A DNA stretch of 64,000 nucleotides from Streptomyces sp. NBC_00576 (GCF_036345175.1 NZ_CP107780.1:7626001-7690000); one strand, 5' to 3'; positions 50,847-59,852 are shown, counted from the first letter of the stretch. Program-made: numbers and translations. Notes: generated by a model from the letters alone, not told the origin.

Positions 50847-51863
50847 ATGAGTGACCGGAAAGCATTTCCCCCCGCCGGTTCCCAACAACCCCTACAAAGC
50901 ACCAGATTTCAACTACCCCCACTTACCGACCTGTTGAGTCTTGTCCGAGCCCCCGCCGCGCTCAGTGTCCCCGGCGACATCCTGGCGGGCGCGACTGCGG
51001 CGGGCCGTCCCCTCGGCCCCCGGACGGCCGGCGCGATGGCCTCCTCCGTCTGTCTCTACTGGGCCGGCATGGCCCTCAATGACTACGCCGACGCAGCCGT
51101 CGACTCGGTCGAACGGCCCGCCCGTCCGGTGCCCTCCGGCCGGGTGCCGCGCCGGACCGCGCTGGCCGTCGCCACCGGCCTGACCGGCGCCGGCCTGGGC
51201 CTCGCCGCGCTGTCGGGCGGCCGACGCGGACTCGGCGTCGCCGTGCCGCTGACGGCGCTGATCTGGGCGTACGACCTGAAGTTGAAGTCGACTCCGGCCG
51301 GCCCGGCGGCGATGGCGGGCGCACGTGTGCTCGACGTGCTGGTGGGCGCGGTGGCGGGCGGCGGCAGCCCCCCGTGGCACAGGTCCCGTGGGGGTGGCAC
51401 GGCCGGGGCGCTCGCTCGCGGTGCCGTCCCCGCACTCCTCACCGGCGTGCACACCTACACGCTCACCGTCCTCAGCCGCCACGAGATCTCCGGCGCGCCG
51501 GCGCGGCTGCCCGCCAAGACGCTGGCCGTGTCGTCGGCAACGGCACTGTCGACGGTGCTGCCCTCCCTGCTCCCGGCCGTTCTGCCACCCCGGCAGGCCA
51601 TGCCCCGCGAGGCGGTCGCCCGAACGGCCGTCGCCTCGGCCGGAGTTCTCGCCTACCTGGGGACGTACGGGCGGGCCCAGGTGCGTGCCGTGCGTGATCC
51701 AAGCGGGACTTCTGTACGGCGCGCGGTGGGGGCGGGCATCCTTGCCCTGGTCCCCTTGCAGACGGCGCTCACGGCGCGCGCCGGAGCGCCCGTCGCCGCC
51801 GCGCTCCTGGGTGCCGTGCACCCGGTGGCGCAGCGCCTGGCGAGACGGGTGTCCCCGACATGA
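50847..51863 (+). CDS. eboC: UbiA-family prenyltransferase of an ebo-type cluster (EboC-like)
   Basis: Membrane prenyltransferase of 338 aa with about eight hydrophobic segments. The first Asp-rich motif is NDYADAAVDSVERPARPVPS (residues 78-97) and the second, reduced, motif is YDLKLKST near residue 142. Similar actinobacterial proteins are annotated as SCO3242-type prenyltransferases. First gene of a six-gene run on one strand; in other bacteria EboC belongs to a set proposed to move metabolite precursors across the membrane. The isoprenoid and acceptor are unknown. The ribosome-binding site is weak. Confidence 0.85.
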   Translation: MSDRKAFPPAGSQQPLQSTRFQLPPLTDLLSLVRAPAALSVPGDILAGATAAGRPLGPRTAGAMASSVCLYWAGMALNDYADAAVDSVERPARPVPSGRVPRRTALAVATGLTGAGLGLAALSGGRRGLGVAVPLTALIWAYDLKLKSTPAGPAAMAGARVLDVLVGAVAGGGSPPWHRSRGGGTAGALARGAVPALLTGVHTYTLTVLSRHEISGAPARLPAKTLAVSSATALSTVLPSLLPAVLPPRQAMPREAVARTAVASAGVLAYLGTYGRAQVRAVRDPSGTSVRRAVGAGILALVPLQTALTARAGAPVAAALLGAVHPVAQRLARRVSPT

Positions 51864-51924
51864 GTCATGTCCTGAAACATGCCATGGGCTGTGTGACGAG
51901 CCATGTGACGAAGGGCGGCGGACC

Positions 51925-52773
51925 GTGGGTCTGAGATTCGGCTACGGCACCAACGGGTTCGCCCACCACCGCCTCTCCGACGTCCTCGGCATCCTCGCCG
52001 ACCTGGGCTACGACGGCGTTGCCCTCACCCTCGACCACAACCACCTCGACCCGTACGCCGACGACCTGGACCGCCAAGTCACCCGCCTGCGGGAGCGGTT
52101 GGCGCGACTCGGGCTGACCGTCACGGTCGAGACCGGGGCGCCCTACTTTCTCGACCCCTGGGGCAAGCACCAGCCGACGCTGATGACCGGCGAACCGGAA
52201 CGCCGGGTCGACCTGCTGCGGCGCGCCGTACGCATCGCCGCCGAACTCGGCTCGCCCACTGTCCAGTTGTGCAGCGGACCGACCCCGGACGACGTACCCG
52301 AGACGGAGGCCTGGCGGCGGCTCGTCGCAGGCGTCGGGGCGGCGCTGGAGACGGCGGAGGCGTTCGGGGTCGCGCTGGCCTTCGAACCCGAGCCGCACAT
52401 GTTCGTCGACACGGTCGCCAAGTGTCTCAGGCTGCGCGAACTGGTAGGCGGGCACGACCTGTTGGGCATCACCCTGGACATCGGACACGCCCACTGCGTG
52501 GAGAGATCGTCGCTGCTCGACTGCGTCGACCTGGCCGCACCGCACCTGCTGAACGTCCAGATCGAGGACATGGTCCGCGGCGTCCACCGGCATCTGGAAT
52601 TCGGCGCGGGCGAGATCGAATTCCCGCCGGTACTGGCCGCGCTGACCGACCTCGGCCATCGAGGCCTGGTGTCCGTCGAGATCCAGGGCGGCGCCCTGGA
52701 CGCCCCCGACATCGCCCGCAGCTCGCTGGAGTTCCTGCGCCGGGCCGAGGCCCGGAGCCTGCTCACCTCCTGA
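51925..52773 (+). CDS. Sugar-phosphate isomerase/epimerase-like TIM-barrel protein of the ebo-type cluster
   Basis: Xylose-isomerase-like (AP endonuclease 2) TIM barrel of 282 aa from GTG 51925. Signature segments include LRFGYGTNGFAHHRL, EPEPHMFVDT (metal-ligand Glu), ITLDIGHAHC (Asp/His ligands) and VSVEIQGGALDAPD. It lies between eboC and eboA, a slot not filled by this family in the classical eboABCDEF set. That set has a 3-dehydroquinate-synthase-like cyclase (EboD), which is absent here. It may supply or rearrange a sugar or cyclitol substrate (inference). Confidence 0.85.
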   Translation: MGLRFGYGTNGFAHHRLSDVLGILADLGYDGVALTLDHNHLDPYADDLDRQVTRLRERLARLGLTVTVETGAPYFLDPWGKHQPTLMTGEPERRVDLLRRAVRIAAELGSPTVQLCSGPTPDDVPETEAWRRLVAGVGAALETAEAFGVALAFEPEPHMFVDTVAKCLRLRELVGGHDLLGITLDIGHAHCVERSSLLDCVDLAAPHLLNVQIEDMVRGVHRHLEFGAGEIEFPPVLAALTDLGHRGLVSVEIQGGALDAPDIARSSLEFLRRAEARSLLTS

Positions 52774-52879
52774 GCCGCACTCCTCCAGCCTCACGCCAGT
52801 TTGTTTACGAGCATTTTGCGATCCCTTTCTGCCATTTTCCTGCCCCCGTTTTTCTCCAACTCCTTTCTGGAACCGAGCC

Positions 52880-53515
52880 ATGCCGCTTTCCGACGCCGCC
52901 TCCCTTCCTCTCACTCCAGAAGCCCGCGCCTGGCTCGACTCCGCCCTGGCCGAAATCGCCGTCGACCCCCGCACCATCCGCCCCCTCTTCCCCGCCGCCC
53001 GCCGCCACTGCGGACGCGCCCCGCTGCCCGACGGCCGGACCGTCGACGAAGCCGCCCGCGCCCTGCTCCTGGCCGCGCTGCCCCTGCGCGACCAGGCCCT
53101 CGTCGACGAGGTGACAGCGCTCCACCGCTACGGCGACCCCGCCGAACAGCGGGCCGTCCTACGGGCGTTGACACAGGTCGACGCGGACGGAACCGGCCGG
53201 TTCCTGGACCTCGTACGGCAGACCCTGCGTGGCAACGACAACACGCTGATCGAGGCCGCACTCGGCCCCTACGCGGCAGCCCACCTCCCCGCGGACGAGT
53301 ACCGCCAGGCCGTCCTGAAGTGCGTCTTCTGCGAGATCCCGCTCGACCGAGTCGCCGGACTCGACGACCGCGCCGACGCCGAACTCGCCCGCATGCTCAG
53401 CGACTTCGCCCGCGAGCGCACGGCGGCCGGACGCCCCGTACCCGAGGACATCGCCCCCCTCGTGCACCCCTTCACCACTGACGCCCCCACCTCCAGCTCC
53501 GACGAAACCGTGTGA
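52880..53515 (+). CDS. eboA: EboA-domain protein
   Basis: A 211-aa helical protein of unknown biochemical function, named for the first gene of ebo clusters. Landmarks are LTPEARAWLDSALAEI, LLLAALPLRDQALVDEV and LRGNDNTLIEAALGPYAAAHL, with a Cys-containing KCVFCEIPLDRVAGL block near the C-terminus. There are no membrane segments. Its last codons overlap the next gene (GTGA, 53512-53515). Its position directly before the TatD-like gene reproduces the eboA-eboB order of described clusters. Confidence 0.85.
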   Translation: MPLSDAASLPLTPEARAWLDSALAEIAVDPRTIRPLFPAARRHCGRAPLPDGRTVDEAARALLLAALPLRDQALVDEVTALHRYGDPAEQRAVLRALTQVDADGTGRFLDLVRQTLRGNDNTLIEAALGPYAAAHLPADEYRQAVLKCVFCEIPLDRVAGLDDRADAELARMLSDFARERTAAGRPVPEDIAPLVHPFTTDAPTSSSDETV

Positions 53516-54384
53516 TTATGCGCATCTTCGACCCCCACATCCACATGTCCTCCCGCACCACCGACGACTACGAGGCGATGTACGCGGCCGGGGTCCGGGC
53601 CCTCGTCGAGCCCTCCTTCTGGCTCGGCCAGCCCCGCACGTCGCCCGACACCTTCTACGACTACTTCGACTCGCTGCTCGGCTGGGAGCCGTACCGGGCC
53701 GCCCAGTTCGGCATCCAGCACTTCTGCACGATCGCTCTCAACCCGAAGGAGGCGAACGACCCGCGCTGCCTCCCCGTCCTCGACGAACTGCCCCGCTACC
53801 TCGCCAAGGACCGGGTCGTCGCCGTCGGCGAGATCGGCTACGACTCGATGACCAAGGAGGAGGACGAGGTCCTCGCCCGTCAGCTCCAACTCGCCGTGGA
53901 ACACGGCCTGCCCGCCCTCGTCCACACCCCGCACCGCGACAAGGCGGCCGGAACCAGACGGACCCTGGACGTCGTACGGGAGTCGGGCATCGCCCCCGAA
54001 CTCGTCGTCCTGGACCACCTCAACGAGCTGACGGTCGGCATGGTCCTCGACAGCGGCTGCTGGGCCGGCTTCTCCGTCTACCCGAAGACGAAGATGAGCG
54101 AGGACCGCATGGTCCGCATCCTCCAGGAGCACGGCCTCGACCGCGTCCTGATCAACTCGGCGGCGGACTGGGGGAGTTCGGACCCCTTGAAGACCCGCAA
54201 GACCGGCGACGCGATGCTTGCCGACGGCTTCACGGACGACGACGTCGACCGCGTCCTGTGGCGCAACCCCGTCGCCTTCTACGGCCAGAGCGGACGCCTC
54301 GACCTCGAAGACACGGAGGGCGAGCCGAAGCCCGACGAGAGCTCGTCGTTCGAGGGCAACTCCATCCGGCGCGGGGGAGAGTGA
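53512..54384 (+). CDS. eboB: TatD-family metal-dependent hydrolase of the ebo-type cluster (EboB-like)
   Basis: Amidohydrolase-fold protein of 290 aa. Metal ligands are visible in FDPHIHM (HxH), VAVGEIGYD (Glu), LVHTPHRD and LVVLDHLNE (His), and a late Asp in INSAADWG. It starts at GTG 53512, overlapping the eboA stop; ATG 53518 is an alternative. TatD proteins include nucleases and small-molecule hydrolases, and the EboB subgroup is uncharacterised. It is co-translated with eboA and followed 7 bp later by eboE. Confidence 0.9.
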   Translation: MIMRIFDPHIHMSSRTTDDYEAMYAAGVRALVEPSFWLGQPRTSPDTFYDYFDSLLGWEPYRAAQFGIQHFCTIALNPKEANDPRCLPVLDELPRYLAKDRVVAVGEIGYDSMTKEEDEVLARQLQLAVEHGLPALVHTPHRDKAAGTRRTLDVVRESGIAPELVVLDHLNELTVGMVLDSGCWAGFSVYPKTKMSEDRMVRILQEHGLDRVLINSAADWGSSDPLKTRKTGDAMLADGFTDDDVDRVLWRNPVAFYGQSGRLDLEDTEGEPKPDESSSFEGNSIRRGGE

Positions 54385-54391
54385 GCCGCCC

Positions 54392-55558
54392 GTGCGCTTC
54401 CTCCACCCCGACGGCACCCCCGTCCACCTCGCGTACTGCAGCAACGTCCACCAGGCCGAGGACCTCGCCGGGGTCATCGCCCAGCTCGCCGCCCACGCCG
54501 AACCCGTACGGAATCGGCTCGGCGTCGGCCGGCTCGGCATCGGCCTCTGGCTGGCCCGCACCGCTGTCACCGAACTCGCCGCCGATGAGAGGGCGTTGAC
54601 GACCCTCAAGACTGAACTCGCGGCGCGCGGCCTGGAGACCGTCACTCTCAACGCCTTCCCGTACGAGGGGTTCCACCGGGAGGTCGTCAAGAAGGACGTC
54701 TACCTACCCGACTGGGCCGACCCGGCCCGCCTCGCCTACACCCTCGACTGCGCCCGCGTCCTCGCCGCCCTCCTCCCCGACGACGCCCGACGCGGCAGCG
54801 TCTCCACCCTTCCGCTCGGCTGGCGCACCCCATGGCCGGCCGAGCGCGCGGACACGGCCCGCCGCGCGCTGGACCAACTCGCGGTGGGACTGGCGGAGTT
54901 GGAGTCGGACTCCGGCCGCCGTATCCGGGTCGGCTTCGAACCGGAACCGGGGTGCGTCGTGGAGACCACCACCCAGGCGGTACGGGAGTTCGCCGACGTG
55001 GACCGTGACTACCTCGGCGTCTGTCTGGACGCCTGCCATCTCGCCGTCCAGTTCGAGGAACCCGGGGAAGCCCTCGGGCGGCTCGCCGACGCCGGGCTGC
55101 CGGTCGTCAAGCTCCAGGCGTCCTGCGCGGTCGAGGCCCCCGACCCGACCGACCCGCGCGCCCGCACAGCCCTGCGCGAACTGGCCGAACGACGGTTCCT
55201 GCACCAGACCCGAACGGTCGACGAGGGCACGGTAGTTGGTGTCGACGACCTGCCGGACGCCCTGGACGGCGACGGGCTTCCGGCGGCAAGCGCCGGCAGC
55301 CCCTGGCGCACCCACTTCCACGCCCCGCTGCACGCCGAGCCCGAACCGCCCCTCCGGACCACCGCCGACCAACTCACCACCGTCCTCACCGGACTTCTCG
55401 GCGGACCGAGCGCCGTCTGCGACCACATCGAGGTCGAGACGTACACCTGGTCCGTCCTGCCCCGCCCACCCGCCGACCTCGCCGACGGCATCGCCGCCGA
55501 ACTCGCCTGGGCCCGCGACCGGTTGACCGGCCTGGGTCTAAAAGAGGACCACTCGTGA
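54392..55558 (+). CDS. eboE: Metabolite traffic protein EboE (TIM-barrel)
   Basis: A 388-aa TIM-barrel protein of the EboE family. Typical segments are VHLAYCSNVHQAEDLAGVIA at the start, LNAFPYEGFHREVVKKDVY, GFEPEPGCVVETT, LGVCLDACHLAVQFE and VVKLQASCAVEAPDP, then HFHAPLH and VETYTWSVLP. The Glu/Asp/His pattern matches a xylose-isomerase-like metal centre. GTG 54392 is set by homology, 8 bases after the eboB stop. In cyanobacteria, ebo genes are needed to export a scytonemin precursor; the Streptomyces cargo is unknown. Its stop overlaps eboF (GTGA). Confidence 0.9.
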   Translation: MRFLHPDGTPVHLAYCSNVHQAEDLAGVIAQLAAHAEPVRNRLGVGRLGIGLWLARTAVTELAADERALTTLKTELAARGLETVTLNAFPYEGFHREVVKKDVYLPDWADPARLAYTLDCARVLAALLPDDARRGSVSTLPLGWRTPWPAERADTARRALDQLAVGLAELESDSGRRIRVGFEPEPGCVVETTTQAVREFADVDRDYLGVCLDACHLAVQFEEPGEALGRLADAGLPVVKLQASCAVEAPDPTDPRARTALRELAERRFLHQTRTVDEGTVVGVDDLPDALDGDGLPAASAGSPWRTHFHAPLHAEPEPPLRTTADQLTTVLTGLLGGPSAVCDHIEVETYTWSVLPRPPADLADGIAAELAWARDRLTGLGLKEDHS

Positions 55559-56982
55559 CCGGCCTCAAGGAACCCCTCATGACCGAAATCCCGAACACCA
55601 ACCGACTCGTCGTCCTGGACATCGTCGGCCTCACCCCCGCCCTCCTACGCCATATGCCAGCCGTCGCCGCCCTCGGCGACCGCGGCTTCCAGGCCCGCCT
55701 CGGCACCACGCTCCCCGCTGTCACCTGCACCGCCCAGTCCACCTTCCTCACCGGCGAACTCCCCTCCACGCACGGCGCGGTGGCCAACGGCTGGTACTTC
55801 CGCGACCTCGGAGAGGTGCTTCTCTGGCGGCAGCACAACGCCCTCGTCGGCGGCGAGAAGATCTGGGACGCGGCCCGAAAGCAGGCGCCCGGCTACAAGG
55901 TCGCCAACATCTGCTGGTGGTACGCCATGGGCGCCGACGTCGACTGGACGGTGACCCCGCGCCCGATCTACTACTCCGACGGCCGCAAGGAGCCCGACTG
56001 CTACACCTGGCCGCCCTCTCTGCACGACGAACTCACCGACCGCCTGGGCCCGTTCCCCCTGTTCACCTTCTGGGGCCCGAACGCCGGCATGCCCTCCACC
56101 CAGTGGATCCTGGGCGCCGCCCGCCAGATCTTCGACGAGCACGACCCCGACCTGACCCTGGTCTACATCCCGCAGATGGACTACGAGCCTCAGCGCTCCG
56201 GCCCCCAGTCCGAGGCGTCCATCCGCGCGGCCCGCCAACTCGACGACGCCCTACGCCCGTTGATCGACCACTTCCTCGCCGCCGGCGCCACGGTGGTGGC
56301 GCTGAGCGAGTACGGCATCACCCCGGTCTCCCGCCCCGTGGACATCAACAGGGCCTTGCGCCGGGCCGGGTTGCTGGAGGTGCACACCCAGGACGGCATG
56401 GAGTACCTCGACCCCTGGACCTCCCGCGCCTTCGCCGTCGCCGACCACCAGGTGGCGCACGTCTACGTCCGGGACCCGGACGACGTACGCGAAGTCGCCA
56501 AGCTCCTCGGCGAACTCGACGGCGTGGACGAGGTGTTGGGCCCGGTCGGCAAGGCGGCCCAGGGACTGGACCACGAGCGCTCGGGAGAGCTGGTCGTGGT
56601 GGCGGACGAAGACGCCTGGTTCACGTACTACTACTGGCTCGACGACGACCGCGCCCCCGACTTCGCCCGCCAGGTCGAGATCCACCGCAAGCCCGGCTAC
56701 GACCCCGCCGAACTCCTGTGGGACGACACCGTCCCCAACGTGAAACTGCATGCAGCCGGTCAACTCGCCCGCAAGAAGCTCGGGTTCCGCTACCGCATGC
56801 AGACGGTCCCACTGGACCCCACGGCCGTCCGCGGCAGCCACGGCCGCCTCCCGACCGACCCCGAACACGGGCCCGTACTGCTGTGTTCCGAACCAGCCGC
56901 CGCGCAACCCGAGTTGGCGGCGACAGACGTAAAGCCGCTGCTGCTGCGCCTGGCGGGGCTGACGGATGGCCACAGCCGATGA
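55555..56982 (+). CDS. eboF: Nucleotide pyrophosphatase/phosphodiesterase-like protein of the ebo-type cluster (EboF-like)
   Basis: Alkaline-phosphatase-superfamily protein of 475 aa. The nucleophile segment is TLPAVTCTAQSTFLTGELPS (near residue 55-75). The second metal region is YIPQMDYEPQRSGPQ and the third is ALSEYGITPVS, where classical nucleotide pyrophosphatases have SDHGM. The metal site therefore differs from the textbook one. ICWWYAMGADVDWTVTPRP is family-specific. It begins at GTG 55555, overlapping eboE. No signal peptide is present, so it acts in the cytoplasm unless another system exports it. Confidence 0.88.
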   Translation: MTGLKEPLMTEIPNTNRLVVLDIVGLTPALLRHMPAVAALGDRGFQARLGTTLPAVTCTAQSTFLTGELPSTHGAVANGWYFRDLGEVLLWRQHNALVGGEKIWDAARKQAPGYKVANICWWYAMGADVDWTVTPRPIYYSDGRKEPDCYTWPPSLHDELTDRLGPFPLFTFWGPNAGMPSTQWILGAARQIFDEHDPDLTLVYIPQMDYEPQRSGPQSEASIRAARQLDDALRPLIDHFLAAGATVVALSEYGITPVSRPVDINRALRRAGLLEVHTQDGMEYLDPWTSRAFAVADHQVAHVYVRDPDDVREVAKLLGELDGVDEVLGPVGKAAQGLDHERSGELVVVADEDAWFTYYYWLDDDRAPDFARQVEIHRKPGYDPAELLWDDTVPNVKLHAAGQLARKKLGFRYRMQTVPLDPTAVRGSHGRLPTDPEHGPVLLCSEPAAAQPELAATDVKPLLLRLAGLTDGHSR

Positions 56983-57076
56983 CAAGCCCGATGGACCGAC
57001 GACAGCCCGCGGCTGATCACCCGTGCCGTCCACGGCCTCGCACTCTGCCTGTCACCTGGTAGAAGAGGAGCCCTCC

Positions 57077-57568
57077 ATGACCTCCATGACTCCCATGACC
57101 ACTGCCCTCACGCTGAACGAGACGGTCCTGAAGAACGCCCGTCCCGAAGTGGCTGTCTGGCTGGCCGAGTTCGTCGTACGCAACGGCGGATTCGTCGGCT
57201 CGGTCCACCTGACCGAACCTGCCGAGAGAGAGGGCGAGATCGTACTGGTCGCCGCCCACAACCTGCCGCCGTCCGTTCAGAACGGCACGGCCACCATCCC
57301 GTTCGGCAAGGGCATGGCCGGCACCGCCGCCGAGCGCCGGGAGCCCGTGGCCATCTCCGACTTCCAGGCCGACACCACCGGCGTCGCCGTCCCCGGGGGC
57401 CGTGCCGCGCAGTCGAGAGGCTCGCTCACCCTGCCTGTCCACACCCCGGACGAGGACGCGAAACCCGTCGCCGTGGTCGGTCTGGGCTTCACGGAGTCCC
57501 GCGACTTCACCGAGGACGAGTTGGCGGCATACGGGGAGGACGCGGCGACGGTCCTGACGGTCGCGTAG
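57077..57568 (+). CDS. GAF-domain protein
   Basis: Small protein of 163 aa, essentially a single GAF domain. It contains VWLAEFVVRNGGFVGSVHL, the core LVAAHNLPPSVQ and GKGMAGTAAERREPVAISDF, which is the usual GAF GxxG/AxxxxP...D pattern. GAF modules bind small ligands; no output domain is attached. GAGGAG lies 6 bp before ATG 57077. It follows the ebo-type cluster by 94 bp on the same strand and might be co-transcribed, but homologues outside such clusters are common. Its stop is only 7 bp from the convergent nasA stop. Confidence 0.82.
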   Translation: MTSMTPMTTALTLNETVLKNARPEVAVWLAEFVVRNGGFVGSVHLTEPAEREGEIVLVAAHNLPPSVQNGTATIPFGKGMAGTAAERREPVAISDFQADTTGVAVPGGRAAQSRGSLTLPVHTPDEDAKPVAVVGLGFTESRDFTEDELAAYGEDAATVLTVA

Positions 57569-57575
57569 AGCGACG

Positions 57576-59678
57576 TCATTCTCGTACGGCAACCTCCAGC
57601 CGTACCGCGCACGCCTTGAACTCCGGCATCCGTGAGGTGGGGTCGAGGGCGGGATTGGTCAGCGTGTTGGCGCGGCCCTCGCCCGGCCAGTGGAACGGCA
57701 TGAAGACGGTGTCGGGGCGGATCGAGGTGGTGATCCGCGCCGGCGCCACTGCCCGCCCGCGCCGCGACACGACGGCGATGGCGTCCCCTTCGCCGGCTCC
57801 CAGCCGCGCGGCCAGCCGGGGGTGCAGCTCCACGAACGGCCCGGGCGCGGCGGCGTTCAGCTCGTCGACCCGCCGCGTCTGGGCGCCGGACTGATACTGG
57901 GCGACGACCCGCCCGGTGGTCAGCAGTACCGGATACTCGGCGTCCGGTTCCTCGGCGATCGGCCGGTACGTCACGGGCGCGAACCGGGCCCGCCCGTCCT
58001 CGGTCGCGAACCGGTCGAGGAAGAGGCGAGGGGAGCCGGGATGCACGGCACCCTGCGACTGGTCGTCGTGCTCTTGCGCCGGGCACGGCCAGAAGACGCC
58101 GTTCTCCTCGGCGAGCCGTCGGTAGGTGATCCCCGAGTAGTCGGCGATCCCGCCCGCACTGGCCCGCCGCAACTCCTCGAAGACCTCCTCGGGGTCGACC
58201 GGGAACCCCTTCTCCACGCCTGCGCGGGCGGCGAGTTGGTGCAGCACGTACAGGTCGCTGCGGACCCCGTCCGGGGGAGTGACGGCCTGCCGGCGGAGCA
58301 GCACCCGCCCCTCCAGATTGGTGGTCGTGCCCGTCTCCTCGGCCCACTGGGTCACGGGCAGGACGACATCGGCGAGCGCGGCCGTCTCGGACAGCACGAC
58401 ATCCGCGACAGCGAGGAAGTCCAGTGATTCCAGGCGCTGTTGGATGTGCGCGGCCCGGGGCGCGGACACCACCGGATTGGACCCCATCAGCAGCAGGGAG
58501 CGAATGTCGGAGCCCAGCGCGTCGAGGAGTTCGTACGCGCTCAACCCGGGCCCGGGCAACGAGTCCGGGTCGACGCCCCACACGCCGGCCACATGACGGC
58601 GCGCCTCCGGGTCGGTCAGCTTGCGGTAGCCCGGCAACTGGTCGGCCTTCTGGCCGTGTTCACGCCCACCCTGCCCGTTGCCCTGCCCGGTCAGACACCC
58701 GTATCCGGAGTTCGGCCGCCCCGCACGCCCCGTCGCCAGGCACAGGTTGATCCACGCGCTCACCGTGTCCGTACCCTTGGACTGCTGCTCGGGCCCGCGC
58801 GCCGTGAGCACCATGGCGTCGGACGGCTCGCAGAACATCCGTACCGCTTCCCGGAGTTGGGGCACGGGCACCCCGGTGATCCGCTCCACGTACTCCGGCC
58901 AGTGGGCCATCGCCGCCGCCCGCGTCTCCTCCCAGCCGCTCGTCCGCTCCTCGATGTACGCCTCGTCGGTGCGCCCCTGGGACACGACCAGGTGCAACAG
59001 GCCCAGGGCGAGGGCTAGATCGGTACCGGGACGCGGCGCGAGATGCAGATCGGCCTGCTCGGCGGTACGGGTCCGACGCGGATCGATGACGATCAACGTC
59101 CCCCCGTTCTCCTTGAGTTCGGTGAAATAGCGGAGGGCGGGCGGCATCGTCTCGACGAGATTGGAACCGACGAGGATGACGCACCCGGTCTTGGGAATGT
59201 CCTCCATAGGGAAGGGCAGCCCCCGGTCGAGCCCGAACGCCTTGTTCCCGGCAGCGGCGGCGGACGACATACAGAAACGCCCGTTGTAGTCGATCTGGGA
59301 GGTCCCGAGAACAACCCGCGCGAACTTGCCCAGCGCGTAGGCCTTCTCGTTGGTCAGCCCGCCACCGCCGAAGACACCGCACGCGTCCGGGCCATGCTCC
59401 GTACGCGTGCGGGTCAGTCCCTCGGCGACCCTGTCCAGCGCCTCCTCCCAGGAGGCAGGTACGAGGACCCCGTCACGCCGGACGAGCGGCTCGGTGAGCC
59501 GCAGCGCCGGCGACAGCAGCGCGGGAGCGGTACGCCCCTTGCCGCACAGCGCGCCACGATTGACCGGAAAGTCGACGCGCTCGGAGACCGTGACGCCCCC
59601 GCCTGCTGCCGGCGTGAGGTTCATCCCGCACTGCAGGGCGCAGTACGGGCAGTGCGTGGGCGTCACGGAGGTCTCCAT
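57576..59678 (-). CDS. nasA: Assimilatory nitrate reductase catalytic subunit
   Basis: Molybdopterin-guanine-dinucleotide enzyme of 700 aa that reduces nitrate to nitrite. The N-terminal [4Fe-4S] site is HCPYCALQCGMNL with a later CGKG. Mo-bisMGD-binding blocks are NGRFCMSSAAAAGNKAFG (likely Cys ligand), GSNLVETMPPALRYF, IVIDPRRTRTAE and GLTGQGNGQGGREHG-like (CLTGQGNGQGGREHGQKADQ). The C-terminus is a DMSOR-type beta barrel ending FKACAVRLEV. It lacks BFD or reductase domains, so a separate electron donor is needed. A GlnR-like array lies 23 bp upstream of ATG 59678. Confidence 0.95.
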   Translation of the reverse strand: METSVTPTHCPYCALQCGMNLTPAAGGGVTVSERVDFPVNRGALCGKGRTAPALLSPALRLTEPLVRRDGVLVPASWEEALDRVAEGLTRTRTEHGPDACGVFGGGGLTNEKAYALGKFARVVLGTSQIDYNGRFCMSSAAAAGNKAFGLDRGLPFPMEDIPKTGCVILVGSNLVETMPPALRYFTELKENGGTLIVIDPRRTRTAEQADLHLAPRPGTDLALALGLLHLVVSQGRTDEAYIEERTSGWEETRAAAMAHWPEYVERITGVPVPQLREAVRMFCEPSDAMVLTARGPEQQSKGTDTVSAWINLCLATGRAGRPNSGYGCLTGQGNGQGGREHGQKADQLPGYRKLTDPEARRHVAGVWGVDPDSLPGPGLSAYELLDALGSDIRSLLLMGSNPVVSAPRAAHIQQRLESLDFLAVADVVLSETAALADVVLPVTQWAEETGTTTNLEGRVLLRRQAVTPPDGVRSDLYVLHQLAARAGVEKGFPVDPEEVFEELRRASAGGIADYSGITYRRLAEENGVFWPCPAQEHDDQSQGAVHPGSPRLFLDRFATEDGRARFAPVTYRPIAEEPDAEYPVLLTTGRVVAQYQSGAQTRRVDELNAAAPGPFVELHPRLAARLGAGEGDAIAVVSRRGRAVAPARITTSIRPDTVFMPFHWPGEGRANTLTNPALDPTSRMPEFKACAVRLEVAVRE

Positions 59679-59700
59679 ACCGCCAGCGTGCGACGCCCGT

Positions 59701-59738
59701 GTTACACCCCGAAACGCCCCCCGTTACACACCAGGCAC
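59701..59738 (-). promoter_or_regulatory. GlnR-like operator of nasA
   Basis: Read on the plus strand: GTTAC (59701), GAAAC (59711), GTTAC (59723), GGCAC (59734). The two GTTAC elements are exactly 22 bp apart, as in a double GlnR box. The first GAAAC is one base closer than n6. The outer elements and overall 38-bp length match the nir site at 39649-39686, and both begin 23 bp from the gene start. Confidence 0.6.
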
Positions 59739-59852
59739 GGGGACCTCCCGGGGGCCCGGAGCCGCCGGTGAGGTCCCTTGGTTCCCAGCCCGTCTAGGGG
59801 CCCCCTCTGGGGGAGTTTGAGGACGAGGCCCCTTCAGGGCCGAAAGGGGGGT

